From assembly GCA_963763135.1 (NCBI GenBank), contig CAVXNJ010000009.1, positions 496,001-560,000 of the forward strand: 64,000 nt of DNA. The letters are read 5' to 3'. A model generated the notes under the pieces. The model was not told where the DNA came from. It saw only the letters and a program-made list of their open reading frames with translations, and ran no database searches. This stretch comes from JANMZO01 sp963763135 (GTDB taxonomy: Bacteria > Actinomycetota > Acidimicrobiia > Acidimicrobiales > JANYDT01). This document shows, piece by piece, positions 15,974 through 25,322 of the stretch (positions within the stretch are counted from its first letter, which is position 1; each line of letters starts with the position of its first letter). A program made the translations under genes and the position numbers.

Positions 15974-16939
15974 GTGATGGCCGAGGGACTGAGCAAGCAG
16001 TTCGGTGCTTTGTGGGCCCTCCGTGACCTCAGCCTCAACGTTCCGCCCGGGACCGTGCTCGGCCTGCTCGGGCACAACGGTGCCGGAAAAACCACCGCGA
16101 TCCGTATTCTTACCACGCTCTCGAGCCCGACCTCGGGGCGGGCCGAGGTGGCGGGGTTCGATGTGGTGCGCAACCCCGATCGGGTGAAGAGCCGGATCGG
16201 CGTTGCGGCGCAGCAGGCGACAGTCGATGGTCTGATGAACGCCCGGCTCAACCTGCAGATGGTGGGGCGCCTTCACGGGCTGACAAAGACGCAGGCCAAT
16301 ATGCGCGCTGATGAATTGTTGGAACGTCTCGATCTGACGGATGCGGCGACGCGGTTGGTCAAGACGTTCTCGGGCGGCATGCGACGCCGGCTTGATCTGG
16401 CCGCGAGCCTTGTCGCCGCACCCGAGGTGTTGTTCCTCGATGAACCGACAACGGGGCTCGACCCCCGCAGTCGCAACGATCTTTGGGACATGCTCCGCGA
16501 CCTGGTCCGCGAGGGGACGACCGTGATACTCACCACGCAATATCTGGAAGAGGCCGACCGGTTGGCCGATGACATCGTCGTGCTCGATCACGGGCGAACG
16601 GTTGCTCACGGGACTCCGGCCGAATTGAAGGCTCGTATCGGCGACGACCGGATCGACATCAAAGTCGGAGCACTGACCGATCTGGTAGCCGCCGCGGCCG
16701 CTATCGCATCGTTCGCGTCAAACGACCCGAGTGTCGATGAAGGCTCGTTGGTCGTCACCGCCCCAATCAAATCCGGCACCCGTCTCATCGACGTCGTTCG
16801 GTCACTCGACGAAGCGGGAGTTGATGCTGTCGACATCAACCGGCGTGAGGCCACGCTCGACGACGTGTTCCTCGCCCTCACCGGCCCCGCTTCGAAATCT
16901 GAATCCATCCGCGCTTCGACCCAGGAGGTCTCGGCATGA
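15974..16939 (+). CDS. DrrA-type ABC exporter ATP-binding protein
   Basis: About 321 residues. The frame is open from an ATG at 15908, but that codon lies inside the operator palindrome. GTG 15974 or ATG 15977, with GAGG upstream, places the start a few residues before the conserved GLSKQFGALWAL, as in relatives. Walker A is GHNGAGKTT, the ABC signature is TFSGGMRRRLDLA, Walker B is VLFLDEPTTGLDP and the H-loop is replaced by a TTQYLEEAD segment typical of the DrrA family. The C-terminal 80 residues match the DUF4162-like region of drug-exporting ATPases. It pairs with the overlapping permease gene. Confidence 0.9.
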   Translation: MMAEGLSKQFGALWALRDLSLNVPPGTVLGLLGHNGAGKTTAIRILTTLSSPTSGRAEVAGFDVVRNPDRVKSRIGVAAQQATVDGLMNARLNLQMVGRLHGLTKTQANMRADELLERLDLTDAATRLVKTFSGGMRRRLDLAASLVAAPEVLFLDEPTTGLDPRSRNDLWDMLRDLVREGTTVILTTQYLEEADRLADDIVVLDHGRTVAHGTPAELKARIGDDRIDIKVGALTDLVAAAAAIASFASNDPSVDEGSLVVTAPIKSGTRLIDVVRSLDEAGVDAVDINRREATLDDVFLALTGPASKSESIRASTQEVSA

Positions 16940-17802
16940 CCGCCACCGTTGCTCCCCGTCCATCCACCAACGAGTCGATGCCCACCTCGACCGGCCACGA
17001 AGAGGGTGGATTCCAGACGCTTCTGCGGCACACGATGGTGTTCGCCCGGCGCAATCTCGAACACACCCGTCAGATCCCGGAGAAACTGCTCGACGTGACC
17101 GTTCAGCCGGTGATGTTCGTGTTGCTCTTCGCCTTCGTCTTCGGCGGGGCGATCAACGTCAAGGGAAGCAGTTACCGCGAGTACCTGATCGGGGGAATCC
17201 TCGTGCAGTCGCTGGCCTTCGGCCTCGTCGGGCCGGGCATGGCGATTGCGACTGATCTGACAGAAGGTGTCATCGACCGGTTCCGATCACTCCCGACGTC
17301 GAGGTTCGCGTACCTTTTGGGCCATTACGTGGCAGAGATGGCCGGAACAATTCTGTCGGTCGCCGTTCTCCTGACCACGGGCTTCATCGTCGGTTGGCGT
17401 TCACACTCCGGATTCGGGCACACCCTCCAAGCGCTACTGCTTCTCGTCGCATTCGGTTCCTCCATGGTGTGGATCGGTACGTGGATCGGAATGATGGTTC
17501 GGTCTCCCGACGCGGTTCAGGGGGTCGGGTTCACGCTCGTATTCCCACTTACGTTCTTGAGCAACGCCTTCGTTCCGCTCGAAACGCTTCCGAACGCGCT
17601 GCAGTGGATCGCCGCGTGGAACCCGATCAGCGTGATGGTTGCTGCCGTCCGAGAACTGTTCGGCAACCAGGCGGCGCCACTAACCAAGAACGTCTGGCCG
17701 CTGCATCACCCGGTGGTGTCGGCCTGGGCGTACTGCGCGCTGATGCTGGTCATCGCCGTTCCCGGGGCACTTCGTCGCTACGGTGCCCGCACCGCTGACT
17801 GA
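16936..17802 (+). CDS. DrrB-type ABC-2 exporter permease
   Basis: 288 residues beginning with an ATGA overlap on the ATPase stop. A cytoplasmic N-terminus with RHTMVFARRNLEHTRQIPEKL is followed by six hydrophobic segments and the motif NAFVPLETLPNALQWIAAWNPIS, the signature of ABC-2 permeases of the daunorubicin-resistance (DrrB) kind. It forms the channel driven by the ATPase next to it, probably as a 2+2 complex. The substrate is unknown. A strong hairpin lies after the stop. Confidence 0.92.
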   Translation: MTATVAPRPSTNESMPTSTGHEEGGFQTLLRHTMVFARRNLEHTRQIPEKLLDVTVQPVMFVLLFAFVFGGAINVKGSSYREYLIGGILVQSLAFGLVGPGMAIATDLTEGVIDRFRSLPTSRFAYLLGHYVAEMAGTILSVAVLLTTGFIVGWRSHSGFGHTLQALLLLVAFGSSMVWIGTWIGMMVRSPDAVQGVGFTLVFPLTFLSNAFVPLETLPNALQWIAAWNPISVMVAAVRELFGNQAAPLTKNVWPLHHPVVSAWAYCALMLVIAVPGALRRYGARTAD

Positions 17803-17808
17803 GCGTGT

Positions 17809-17833
17809 GGCCGGCTGATGGTGTCAGCCGGCC
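17809..17833. terminator. 10-bp hairpin between convergent genes
   Basis: GGCCGGCTGA pairs perfectly with TCAGCCGGCC across a 5-base loop. It lies 7 bases after the exporter permease stop and 17 bases before the end of the minus-strand ligase gene, so it probably ends transcription from both sides. Confidence 0.75.
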
Positions 17834-17849
17834 TCCGTTCGGTTGCGGG

Positions 17850-19404
17850 TCAGTTGACCATCTTTGATTGGCCGGCCCAGTACGGTTCCCGGAGCTTGAA
17901 CTTCTGGAGTTTGCCGGTCGCAGTTCGAGCGAGGGCCGCGCGGAATTCAACCGATGTCGGGCATTTGAAGTGAGCGATCTTCGAACGGCAGAAGTCGATC
18001 ACCTCACGCTCGGTCGGGGTGGGAACACCGTCTCGAAGCACCACAAGGGCTTTGATCGTCTCACCCCATTTCGCATCGGGGATGCCGATCACGCAGCATT
18101 CGGCGACCGCCGGATGCTGGAACAGACAGTCCTCCACCTCGATCGATGAGACGTTCTCTCCTCCGGAGATGATGACGTCCTTCTTGCGGTCGGCGATCAC
18201 GACGTACGCACCGTCAAGGTAGCCCCCGTCACCGGTGTGGAAGAAGCCGTCGGGCATGGCTTTCGCAGTTTCCTCAGGTTGTTCCCAGTAGCCTTCGAAC
18301 ACAACATTGCTACGCGCGGCATATTTCATCGCTCTCGGAGATTTTGATCGTGACTCCGATCGCCGGTGCGCCAGCGCGGGAAAGCGCCCTGGCCCGCTCC
18401 GACGGAGTCAAGTTGTCGTATTCCGCTCGCCTGCGGTTCATGGTGAGCAGCGGTGAGGTTTCGGTGAGCCCGTAGATCTGGATGAACTCCCATCCAAGTT
18501 CGGTCTCCACCCGTTCGATGGTCTTCGACGGGGGAGGAGCGCCGGCCACCACGATACGCATGAGATCCCGGCCCGGGATCGGCTGGCCAACGGAGGTGCG
18601 CTTCTCGGCGGCATCGAGTGTCATCGCCACAACGGCCGGAGCCCCGCAGGCGAAGTTGATCCCGTGCTCCTCAATGCGGTCCAAGATGTCGGAACCATCG
18701 ACCTTGCGAAGCACAATGTGCTTGCCGCCCATGCCGGTCACGGCGTAGGTCTGACCCCAGCCGTTGCAGTGAAACATGGGGAGGGTATGGAGGTACACAT
18801 CCCGGTCACTGACCGATGCGTGCCACCCGAAGGTCGTCGCGTTGGTCCAGGCGTTGCGGTGGGTGATCTGCACGCCCTTCGGACGGGCTGTCGTACCGGA
18901 CGTGTAGTTGATCGTTGCGGTGGCGTCTTCGTTCGGAACCCACGGCGTCGGTTCGGGCATCCCGTCGGCAAGGGGCGCGAACAGCTCCGCATCGTTGACG
19001 CCGTCGAGAATGAACTTGTGCTCCACCTCGATGTCTTTGACCACGTCGGCCTGGTCGGCGTCCACGAGGAGTACACGCGCTCCGCTGTGTTTCAGGATGT
19101 AGCTGATCTCCTCGGTGTTCAGACGGAAGTTCACCGGCACGAGGACCCGGCCGTACTTCGATGTGCCGTAGAAGGACAGGAGAAACTTGGCGGAGTTGGG
19201 GCTGACGATGGCGATGCGGTCGCCTTCTCCTATCCCGAGGTCTTCCAACCGACGAGCCATGCCCCGTATGCGCGCGTCCATTTCCCGGTAGGTGAGTGAA
19301 CCAAGTGAACCGGGCACGCCGGGTTCGTCAACCACACCAATGCGGTCGCCGTAGACGTTCACGGCTCGGTCCAGAAAATCAGCGACGGTGAACTGCACCT
19401 TCAT
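17850..19404 (-). pseudogene. Acyl-CoA synthetase (AMP-forming), broken by a frameshift
   Basis: Starting at ATG 19404 (GAGG 7 bases upstream), the first frame gives a FadD-like N-terminus with the ATP loop YTSGTTARPKG, LPMFHCNGWG and YGLTETSP, but stops after SESDEICRA at about 18310. The rest of the enzyme continues without loss in the next frame from ARSNVVFEGYWEQPEET, through FHTGDGGYLDG and DRKKDVIISGGENVSS to the catalytic Lys in TATGKLQKF. Removing one C within TGCCGCG near 18318 restores one protein of about 518 residues. An intact enzyme would activate a fatty or aryl acid to its CoA ester. It may be a very recent mutation or a base-calling error. Confidence 0.85.
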
Positions 19405-19559
19405 AAGGGAACCTCGGTTTGGACGGTCCACGAAGCCGGTCGGCGAGTGGGTGCCGATATGGTGCCCGGCGAAGTGACCGCCGTCACGCTTCCGGGGCGC
19501 TCGGTTCGCCGAATGGAGTAACTATGCGGTGAGCGGTTGGTGTGCGCCGGTTCGACCGT

Positions 19560-21122
19560 TCAGCGGAAGTCGTGCGTGATGCCCAACTGCTCCGGTGCGT
19601 GCATGGTGAGCATCATTCCCGACACATCGTGGGGACGACTTCCAGGGGTCAGGTGTGAAACCACGACCATCGTTATGAACGCGATCGGAATTGACCATAT
19701 CGCCGGCTGGGCGAGGATCACCGCGGGCCAGCCGTTGAGCGTCGGACCCAGCAAGGTGAAGAGAACCGCTGCGGTTGCCGTCGTCGAACCGGCCAACATC
19801 CCGGCGATGGCCCCTCGCGTCGAGAGTCGACGCCACCAGATGCCGAGCACGATCAACGGTGAGAATGACGACGCTGCGATGGCAAACACCCAGTTGACGA
19901 GTTGGTTGATGTCGATCGATACGACCCGCAGTCCGAGTAGCCCGATGAGCCCGCCCACCGCCAACGCTCCGACTCGGAAGTCGCGCTTTTCGCCGTGCAG
20001 AAGATCCTGCGAAATGACACCGGCCGCGGAAATCATGAGTCCGGAGGCGGTCGAGAGGAACGCGGCGAACGCCCCGCAGGCCACGAGTCCGGTCAGGGCG
20101 TCGCCGACGAGTCCGCCGAATACCCGACGCGGCAGCACCAGGACCACCGTGTCCGTGGCATGCCCGGCCAGAAGATCCGGTGCGTACAGGCGTCCGAGTG
20201 CACCGAGGACCGGGGGGAACACATAGAACATGGACAGGAGTCCAATGACCAGGAGCGTCGTGCGTCGAGCGGCCCTTCCATCGGGATTCGTATAGAAGCG
20301 GACGAGAATGTGGGGGAGTCCCAGGGTGCCGACCACCTGGGCCAACACGAACGACGGCAGGGTGTAGCCGGGGCGACCCGGAAAATTCGCGGCCGAATCG
20401 ATCGGCGTGGCCCACCGGGTCACGTCACCGGATTCGCTCGGCCATGGGAACCGGCCGAGTAGAAAGTGCGCCCCGATGATGATCGTTGGCGTTGCGATGG
20501 CAATCCACTTCAGCCAGAACTGAAAGCTCTGCACGAACGTGATGCCTCGCATGCCGCCCATCGTCACGTTCGCCGTGACAACGACCGCGACGATCGCCAC
20601 TCCCACCCAATACGGCGACCCGGTGAGTACCCGTAATGTCACCCCGGCACCGCGCATCTGGGGTACGAGATACGCGATGGAAATGAGCACGACCAAGCCA
20701 CTCGAAATCCGCCGGGCGACCAGCGACCCGAGCCGACCTTCCGCAAAGTCGGGAATGGTGTAGGCCCCGAAGCGACGCAGCGGGGAAGCGACGAGGAAGA
20801 GGAGAAGCAGGTAACCGGCCGTGTAGGAAATGGGGTACCAGAGCATGTCGGCCCCGTAACGCATGACCAAACCGGCGATCCCGAGAAACGATGCCGCGGA
20901 CAGGTATTCACCACAGATGGCCGACGCATTTCGTGTCGGGCTAACCGACCTCGAAGCAACGAAGAAGTCACTCGTGGTCTTGGCTCGACGGACCCCGAAT
21001 GCTCCGAGGCCGATGGTCCCAAAAATCGCGACCCCGAGGGCGACCGCGGCGACTATTCCAAGGTCAGGAGTGTTTCGCGAGGGGGCCGCAGCCGCGGCAA
21101 GTACAGGTAGCGAGATGATCAT
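19560..21122 (-). CDS. Sodium:solute symporter (acetate/monocarboxylate type)
   Basis: 520 residues with about 13 hydrophobic segments of the SSS family. Residues 45-75 contain TTSDFFVASRSVSPTRNASAICGEYLSAASFLG (read in overlapping pieces), a pattern typical of ActP/MctC-type carboxylate permeases. The sodium-site helices and the GGMRGITFVQ loop follow. It probably imports acetate, pyruvate or a related monocarboxylate with Na+ or H+. It starts 7 bp after a response-regulator gene whose C-terminal membrane module may be the symporter small subunit, and a LytS-like kinase lies upstream, so uptake and sensing appear linked. Confidence 0.88.
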   Translation of the reverse strand: MIISLPVLAAAAAPSRNTPDLGIVAAVALGVAIFGTIGLGAFGVRRAKTTSDFFVASRSVSPTRNASAICGEYLSAASFLGIAGLVMRYGADMLWYPISYTAGYLLLLFLVASPLRRFGAYTIPDFAEGRLGSLVARRISSGLVVLISIAYLVPQMRGAGVTLRVLTGSPYWVGVAIVAVVVTANVTMGGMRGITFVQSFQFWLKWIAIATPTIIIGAHFLLGRFPWPSESGDVTRWATPIDSAANFPGRPGYTLPSFVLAQVVGTLGLPHILVRFYTNPDGRAARRTTLLVIGLLSMFYVFPPVLGALGRLYAPDLLAGHATDTVVLVLPRRVFGGLVGDALTGLVACGAFAAFLSTASGLMISAAGVISQDLLHGEKRDFRVGALAVGGLIGLLGLRVVSIDINQLVNWVFAIAASSFSPLIVLGIWWRRLSTRGAIAGMLAGSTTATAAVLFTLLGPTLNGWPAVILAQPAIWSIPIAFITMVVVSHLTPGSRPHDVSGMMLTMHAPEQLGITHDFR

Positions 21123-21129
21123 CGGGTGA

Positions 21130-22560
21130 TCACCGTCGTGGAACCCCGGAGGTGTCGCGGTCCTTGACCAACTCCATGAACTCGGCCTCGTTGCGTTCGG
21201 CCCTTCGTACGTAGACCGCGGCGAAGATTATGAACAACGGATAGAACGCACCACCGATGATCAGCCAGCCGACCGGGATGCCCCCGACCCGGTAGGTGCG
21301 AAGGTTCGGCTCGATTATCAGCAGCAGAGGAACACCGACGAGGACCGATGTCAGGATCGTGAGCAATCGAATGGCCAGCGCGAGTTGCGTTCGGATCAGC
21401 GAGCGAAGGTACGCCTCGCCAACCGGCGTGCGTTCCGCGAGTTCCCGTACCGGTCGCAGCCCCCGTACCCTCGTCGTGTCGCGCTGAATGGTCACCCGGG
21501 CGGGCGGAAGCACATCGCCGTGATCTCCGTGATCGCCGTGATCTCCGTGATCTCCGTGATCGCCGACATCGGTGCCGGCGCCGTTGTCGCTCACGGTGCG
21601 GACCGGTTGAAGACGCTGGCCGGTCGGGCGCGTCTGGCGGCGTACTCGACCAGGCGGCGAACGGAGATGGCCGGCGAGTCGACGACTTACGGGGAGCGAT
21701 CGCTCGCCGATCTTCACGCGGTACCCGTGGCCGTGTTCGACCAACACCTCGGAAACGTGCGAGAGCGACACCAGATAACTGCGGTGTATCCGCACAAAAC
21801 CGGCTTCAGCCCAGTGCTCCTCCAGCGTGGACATTGCCGCTCGCACCAACACGCTGGAGGTGGCGAGGTGAAGTCGGACGTAGTCGCCGCTTGATTCGGC
21901 AAACAGCACGTCACGTCGGTCGACCACACGGATTCGGCCACCTGACTCTATCGAGATCAGATCCTCGTCGAACGGGTGTCTGGGTTGGGAGGGTTCGACG
22001 CTCGGGTTTTCCAGCGCGCCGTCCAGGACCGCTGCAACCGGCAACGGCGATGTTGCGGGACCGCGGTTTTCGCCAGGGATGGTCGTTGCATTCTCGTGGT
22101 CATGTTGGTTGGTCGGCGGGTACTGTTCGGGTCCGCGGGTCGCGTCGGTGCCTTTGACCTTTCGGCTGAGCACCTTGGCGATCGCCAGTTCCAACCGTTC
22201 GGGCCGTACGGGTTTGAGCAGGTAATCGACTGCGTCGATCTCGAATGCGTCGACCGCGTGAGCATCGAAGGCCGTCACAAAGACGATCGGCGGCGGTGAT
22301 CGGAACTGGTTCAGGACCCGGGCAAGTTCGAGGCCGTCGAGCCCGGGCATCCGAACATCGAGGAACACGACGTCAAACACCGAAGCGCGCAACGCTCGTA
22401 ACGCCTCGTTGGCGTCCTGGGCCTCGGCGACGGAGGCCACGGTCGGAAGTGCCCGCAATTCGTAGACGAGATCAGCGAGGGAGGGGGCCTCGTCATCGAC
22501 CGCCAACACCCGAAGACCCGGGCCATGCGAGCCGCCGGAAGCGGTCACTTCAGCAGGCAT
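21130..22560 (-). CDS. LytTR response regulator fused to a two-TM membrane module
   Basis: 476 residues. The receiver (about 15-133) has acidic residues in LAVDDE, phospho-Asp68 in FLDVRMPG and Lys in YLLKPVRP. A linker leads to a LytTR DNA-binding domain (about 198-300; VLFAESSGDYVRLHL, FVRIHRSYLVSL). After it comes a second linker with five Gly-Asp-His repeats (333-349), then about 105 residues with two hydrophobic segments (about 393-415 and 427-452) and the charged end VYVRRAERNEAEFMELV. This last part resembles the small DUF485-like subunits that accompany solute:sodium symporters. No stop separates the parts. It lies between the sensor kinase and the symporter, so it may tether the regulator to the transporter. 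Confidence 0.85.
   Translation of the reverse strand: MPAEVTASGGSHGPGLRVLAVDDEAPSLADLVYELRALPTVASVAEAQDANEALRALRASVFDVVFLDVRMPGLDGLELARVLNQFRSPPPIVFVTAFDAHAVDAFEIDAVDYLLKPVRPERLELAIAKVLSRKVKGTDATRGPEQYPPTNQHDHENATTIPGENRGPATSPLPVAAVLDGALENPSVEPSQPRHPFDEDLISIESGGRIRVVDRRDVLFAESSGDYVRLHLATSSVLVRAAMSTLEEHWAEAGFVRIHRSYLVSLSHVSEVLVEHGHGYRVKIGERSLPVSRRLAGHLRSPPGRVRRQTRPTGQRLQPVRTVSDNGAGTDVGDHGDHGDHGDHGDHGDVLPPARVTIQRDTTRVRGLRPVRELAERTPVGEAYLRSLIRTQLALAIRLLTILTSVLVGVPLLLIIEPNLRTYRVGGIPVGWLIIGGAFYPLFIIFAAVYVRRAERNEAEFMELVKDRDTSGVPRR
21514..21567. repeat. 9-bp tandem repeat encoding (Gly-Asp-His)n
   Basis: Six consecutive 9-bp units alternate between ATCGCCGTG and ATCTCCGTG, the last one degenerate. 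On the coding (minus) strand they give GDHGDHGDHGDHGDHGD in the linker between the LytTR and membrane parts. A 9-bp unit changes length without breaking frame, so copy number could vary between strains. The Asp/His pattern could also bind a metal ion. Confidence 0.85.
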
Positions 22561-22653
22561 TTGCGCCCCGTTCCTGTCGGGTTCGTTGCTCGGTCGGCGA
22601 GCACCTCACCGTCGCAGTACCTTCCCTTGCACGGCGTGTCGTGATGGGGGATG

Positions 22654-23826
22654 TCATGATGCGCGAACTCCCGGGCGGTACTTTGGCGCTCGGACCGTGA
22701 TCTTGGTTCCGGCGCCCCGTGCTGTTTCAATTACGAGCCCGTACTGGGATCCGTAGGTGGCTCGCAGTCGCTCGTCCACGTTGTGCAGTCCGACGTGGTT
22801 TTCGTGTTCAGCATCGCCGTTGATGCAGGCCCGAAGCAACTCGGGGTCGGCCCCCATGCCGTTGTCTTCGATGGTGATCACGCAGTCGTTGGACTGCTCG
22901 GCGGCGACAATCGACACCCGCCCGACCTTGGACTGCGGTTCGATCCCGTGACGCACCGCGTTCTCGACGAGTGGCTGCACAACGAGGAACGGGATTGCAA
23001 CGGGAAGAACTTCCGGCGCGACCCGAAGGTCGATCGTCAGGCGATCGCCAAACCTGGCTTTCTCCAGGGTGAGGTAGCGCTCGACCGAACGGAGTTCGTC
23101 AGCCACCGTCGTGAACTCCCCGTGGCTGCTCAGCGAGTACCTCGTGAAGTCGGCGAACTCCAGCAGAAGGGTGCGGGCCCGGTCGGGGTCGGTGCGGGTG
23201 AAGGACGCAATAGCAGAGAGCGCGTTGTAGATGAAATGCGGCGAGATCTGGGCCCTAAGCGCGCGTACTTCTGCGCGGGCCAACTGGGCACGATTCTGAT
23301 CGAGTTCGGCAAGTTCGATCTGGCTCCGAATCCACTCCGAAACTTCGGTCATGGCCCGAATCAGGCCCGGACCGCCGTCGGCAGCGAAGCAAACCAATGC
23401 ACCGACGACCTCCCCACGGACCTCGACCGGGACCGAGACGGCGACTCGGATCGGACAGTTCTCATCCGGACAACGCAACTCTTCCACGTGGCTGCGGCCG
23501 GATTTCAACGTCACCCTGGCGTGTGCGAGTGCTCCGTATTTGTGGTGCCGGGGCTCGCCGGTGAAGCACAGAATGTCGGAGACCGACGAGACCGCCATCG
23601 CTGGTGAGCCCACCAGGGCAAGAAGGTGGGGTGCCGCCTTTTCCAGTGCGGCACTGGTAAATCCGGTGCGAAGCGCCGGTGCCGCCAGGTTGGCGGTGTG
23701 AAGCACCTCGAACGTCGCCGCCTGGCCGGCGGTCATGAATCGGCGTCGCCGGCCCGTCACCCAGATCGCCAGGGACGACGTGAGCAGGACCGCGAGGATC
23801 ACGAGGGTCACGGCCACGGCTTGCAC
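22654..23826 (-). CDS. LytS-type sensor histidine kinase
   Basis: 390 residues from GTG 23826. One N-terminal membrane helix (about 3-23) is followed by a GAF-like sensory region (about 40-170) with a Cys pair in ELRCPDENCPIRV. The His_kinase domain of the LytS/YehU class has phospho-His197 in RAQISPHFIYNAL, and an ATPase domain follows with the N box VENAVRHGIE and the glycine loop DNGMGAD. It should phosphorylate the LytTR regulator encoded 94 bp downstream. Only one membrane helix is seen, unlike the many-TM sensors of LytS and BtsS, so the signal is probably cytoplasmic. The Cys pair could sense redox or metal. Confidence 0.9.
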   Translation of the reverse strand: MQAVAVTLVILAVLLTSSLAIWVTGRRRRFMTAGQAATFEVLHTANLAAPALRTGFTSAALEKAAPHLLALVGSPAMAVSSVSDILCFTGEPRHHKYGALAHARVTLKSGRSHVEELRCPDENCPIRVAVSVPVEVRGEVVGALVCFAADGGPGLIRAMTEVSEWIRSQIELAELDQNRAQLARAEVRALRAQISPHFIYNALSAIASFTRTDPDRARTLLLEFADFTRYSLSSHGEFTTVADELRSVERYLTLEKARFGDRLTIDLRVAPEVLPVAIPFLVVQPLVENAVRHGIEPQSKVGRVSIVAAEQSNDCVITIEDNGMGADPELLRACINGDAEHENHVGLHNVDERLRATYGSQYGLVIETARGAGTKITVRAPKYRPGVRAS

Positions 23827-23877
23827 GCTAATCGCCGCCTACCGACCGAGGCCAAAGGCCGTAACGGAAAACACGGA

Positions 23878-23903
23878 GGCGGGCCGCACGTGTGCGACCC
23901 GCC
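23878..23903 (-). terminator. GC-rich hairpin after the binding-protein gene
   Basis: GGCGGGCCGCAC and GTGCGACCCGCC pair over 12 positions with one mismatch and a two-base loop, about 80 bases beyond the stop of the minus-strand binding-protein gene. Its position suggests a terminator ahead of the LytS gene. Confidence 0.55.
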
Positions 23904-23984
23904 CCGGTGTTGCCAGATGGGTTTCCCAGCGCGTTGGTCCCGTGTGCACGCACCTCTCCTGTGAGCGCACTGGGAGCCTCCGCT

Positions 23985-25283
23985 TCAGTTCTTGCGGTAG
24001 TCGCCGGCGATCGGCGAGCCGTAGTCCTTGGCCAACAGGGCGACGGCCAGCTGCTTGGAGCCGTCAGCTTTGAAGATCGAGTTCTTCGGAGCCGGAATTC
24101 TCGCCGTCAGGTCGACCGAAGCGCCAATTCCTCCGATGTTGACGACCCCAGTTTCGTTGGCGGCCTTGAGTATGCCTTCCCGGCTGAGGTCACCATTGGC
24201 GACGGCCTTCTCGAGCACTGCCTCGACCACCTTGGCCTGGGCGTAGCCCCAGATGTTGCCGACGTCGGGGTTGGCCACGTAGTTGCCGTAGCCATTGCCC
24301 TTGAGTTCGGCGATGAGTTCCTTCATACCCGCGATCTTCTCGTCGCCCCACTCGCCACCGTCACCGGACATCCACACGTACTTCTCGTACAGCGCCGAGG
24401 TGCTTGTGGTCACCTGCTTGTCCGAGAACGTCGGCGACATCAGGATCCACTGCGGCGTGTAGTTGTTCTGCGAACCCTGAACGAGGAGGGCGGTGGCCTG
24501 AGCCGGTCCGGTGGTCACGTAGACGGCGTCACACTTGGCATCACGGAGCCGAACCGTGACGGCGGCCATGTCCGACTGGGTGGCCGGGACCGTCTCGACG
24601 GTGCCGAGCTTGAAGCCGAGCTTGGACTGGGCGAACTTCACGCCTTCGGTGCCGGTTTCGCCGTATGCATCCTGACGGCTGACTGCGCAGATCGTCTTGC
24701 CCGGGTTCTTGTCGAGGTAGTAGGCGACGCCGTTGATGGCCTGAACCTGGTAGCTCGACATGATCGGGAGCATGTTCTTCTTGGTGGTCCACTTCGCGTC
24801 GAGCGACCCTGGGCTCGCGACAATCTTGTTCTGCTCGTAGAGAGGGAGCAGCGCTTCGTTCACCGGGGTGCCGAGGACCGACCCGTAGAGAACCACCTTG
24901 TCCTTGGATGCATTCAGCCCCTGCACCGCAAGGTTGGGATCGTAGTTGACTTCCACTTCCTCGATCTTGACCGGATACTTGCCGGCGATGCCGCCTTTGG
25001 CGTTGATGGCCTTGAAGTGTGAATCAAGTGACGCGGCGATGCCCTTGCTGATCGGGCCCCACGCCGCGTTGCCGCCCGTAGCCTTTGCCGCGGTCGTCGT
25101 GGCGGCCGTCGCCTTCCAGACCTTCTTTCGTCCGTCCTTGGTGCACGTGAGCGATCCGGAGGTCTCACCCTCTTTGGTGCAAGCTGCTCCGGCTTTCGCC
25201 GCCTTGGCGGCGGCAAAGGCAGATGGGGCGCTCGCGCCAACCGCCAACCCCAGCCCGACCGCTATCGCGATGGTTCGTTTCAT
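23985..25283 (-). CDS. Branched-chain amino-acid-type ABC substrate-binding protein
   Basis: 432 residues from ATG 25283 (AGGGGG 6-7 bases upstream). The signal peptide MKRTIAIAVGLGLAVGASA ends in AFA, with likely cleavage near residue 24. Residues 34-57 form a small module with two Cys (CTKEG, TCTKDGRKKVW) seen in front of binding proteins in this kind of actinobacterium. The main part is a periplasmic-binding fold of the Leu/Ile/Val class (IKEE-like start, VLYGSVLGTPVNEALLPL, ICAVSRQDAYGETG, DAVYVTTGPAQATALL). It captures the ligand outside the membrane for the LivFGHM complex encoded divergently. The ligand could be an amino acid, a short acid or an amide. Confidence 0.88.
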   Translation of the reverse strand: MKRTIAIAVGLGLAVGASAPSAFAAAKAAKAGAACTKEGETSGSLTCTKDGRKKVWKATAATTTAAKATGGNAAWGPISKGIAASLDSHFKAINAKGGIAGKYPVKIEEVEVNYDPNLAVQGLNASKDKVVLYGSVLGTPVNEALLPLYEQNKIVASPGSLDAKWTTKKNMLPIMSSYQVQAINGVAYYLDKNPGKTICAVSRQDAYGETGTEGVKFAQSKLGFKLGTVETVPATQSDMAAVTVRLRDAKCDAVYVTTGPAQATALLVQGSQNNYTPQWILMSPTFSDKQVTTSTSALYEKYVWMSGDGGEWGDEKIAGMKELIAELKGNGYGNYVANPDVGNIWGYAQAKVVEAVLEKAVANGDLSREGILKAANETGVVNIGGIGASVDLTARIPAPKNSIFKADGSKQLAVALLAKDYGSPIAGDYRKN

Positions 25284-25322
25284 AGGTTTCCCCCTGCTTG
25301 TCGAAAGTCGCCGGCCCGTGCC

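Noticed and set aside
23892..25022. 376-residue open frame opposite the binding-protein gene
   Set aside because: Antisense shadow of a well-supported substrate-binding protein; no domain, no ribosome site.
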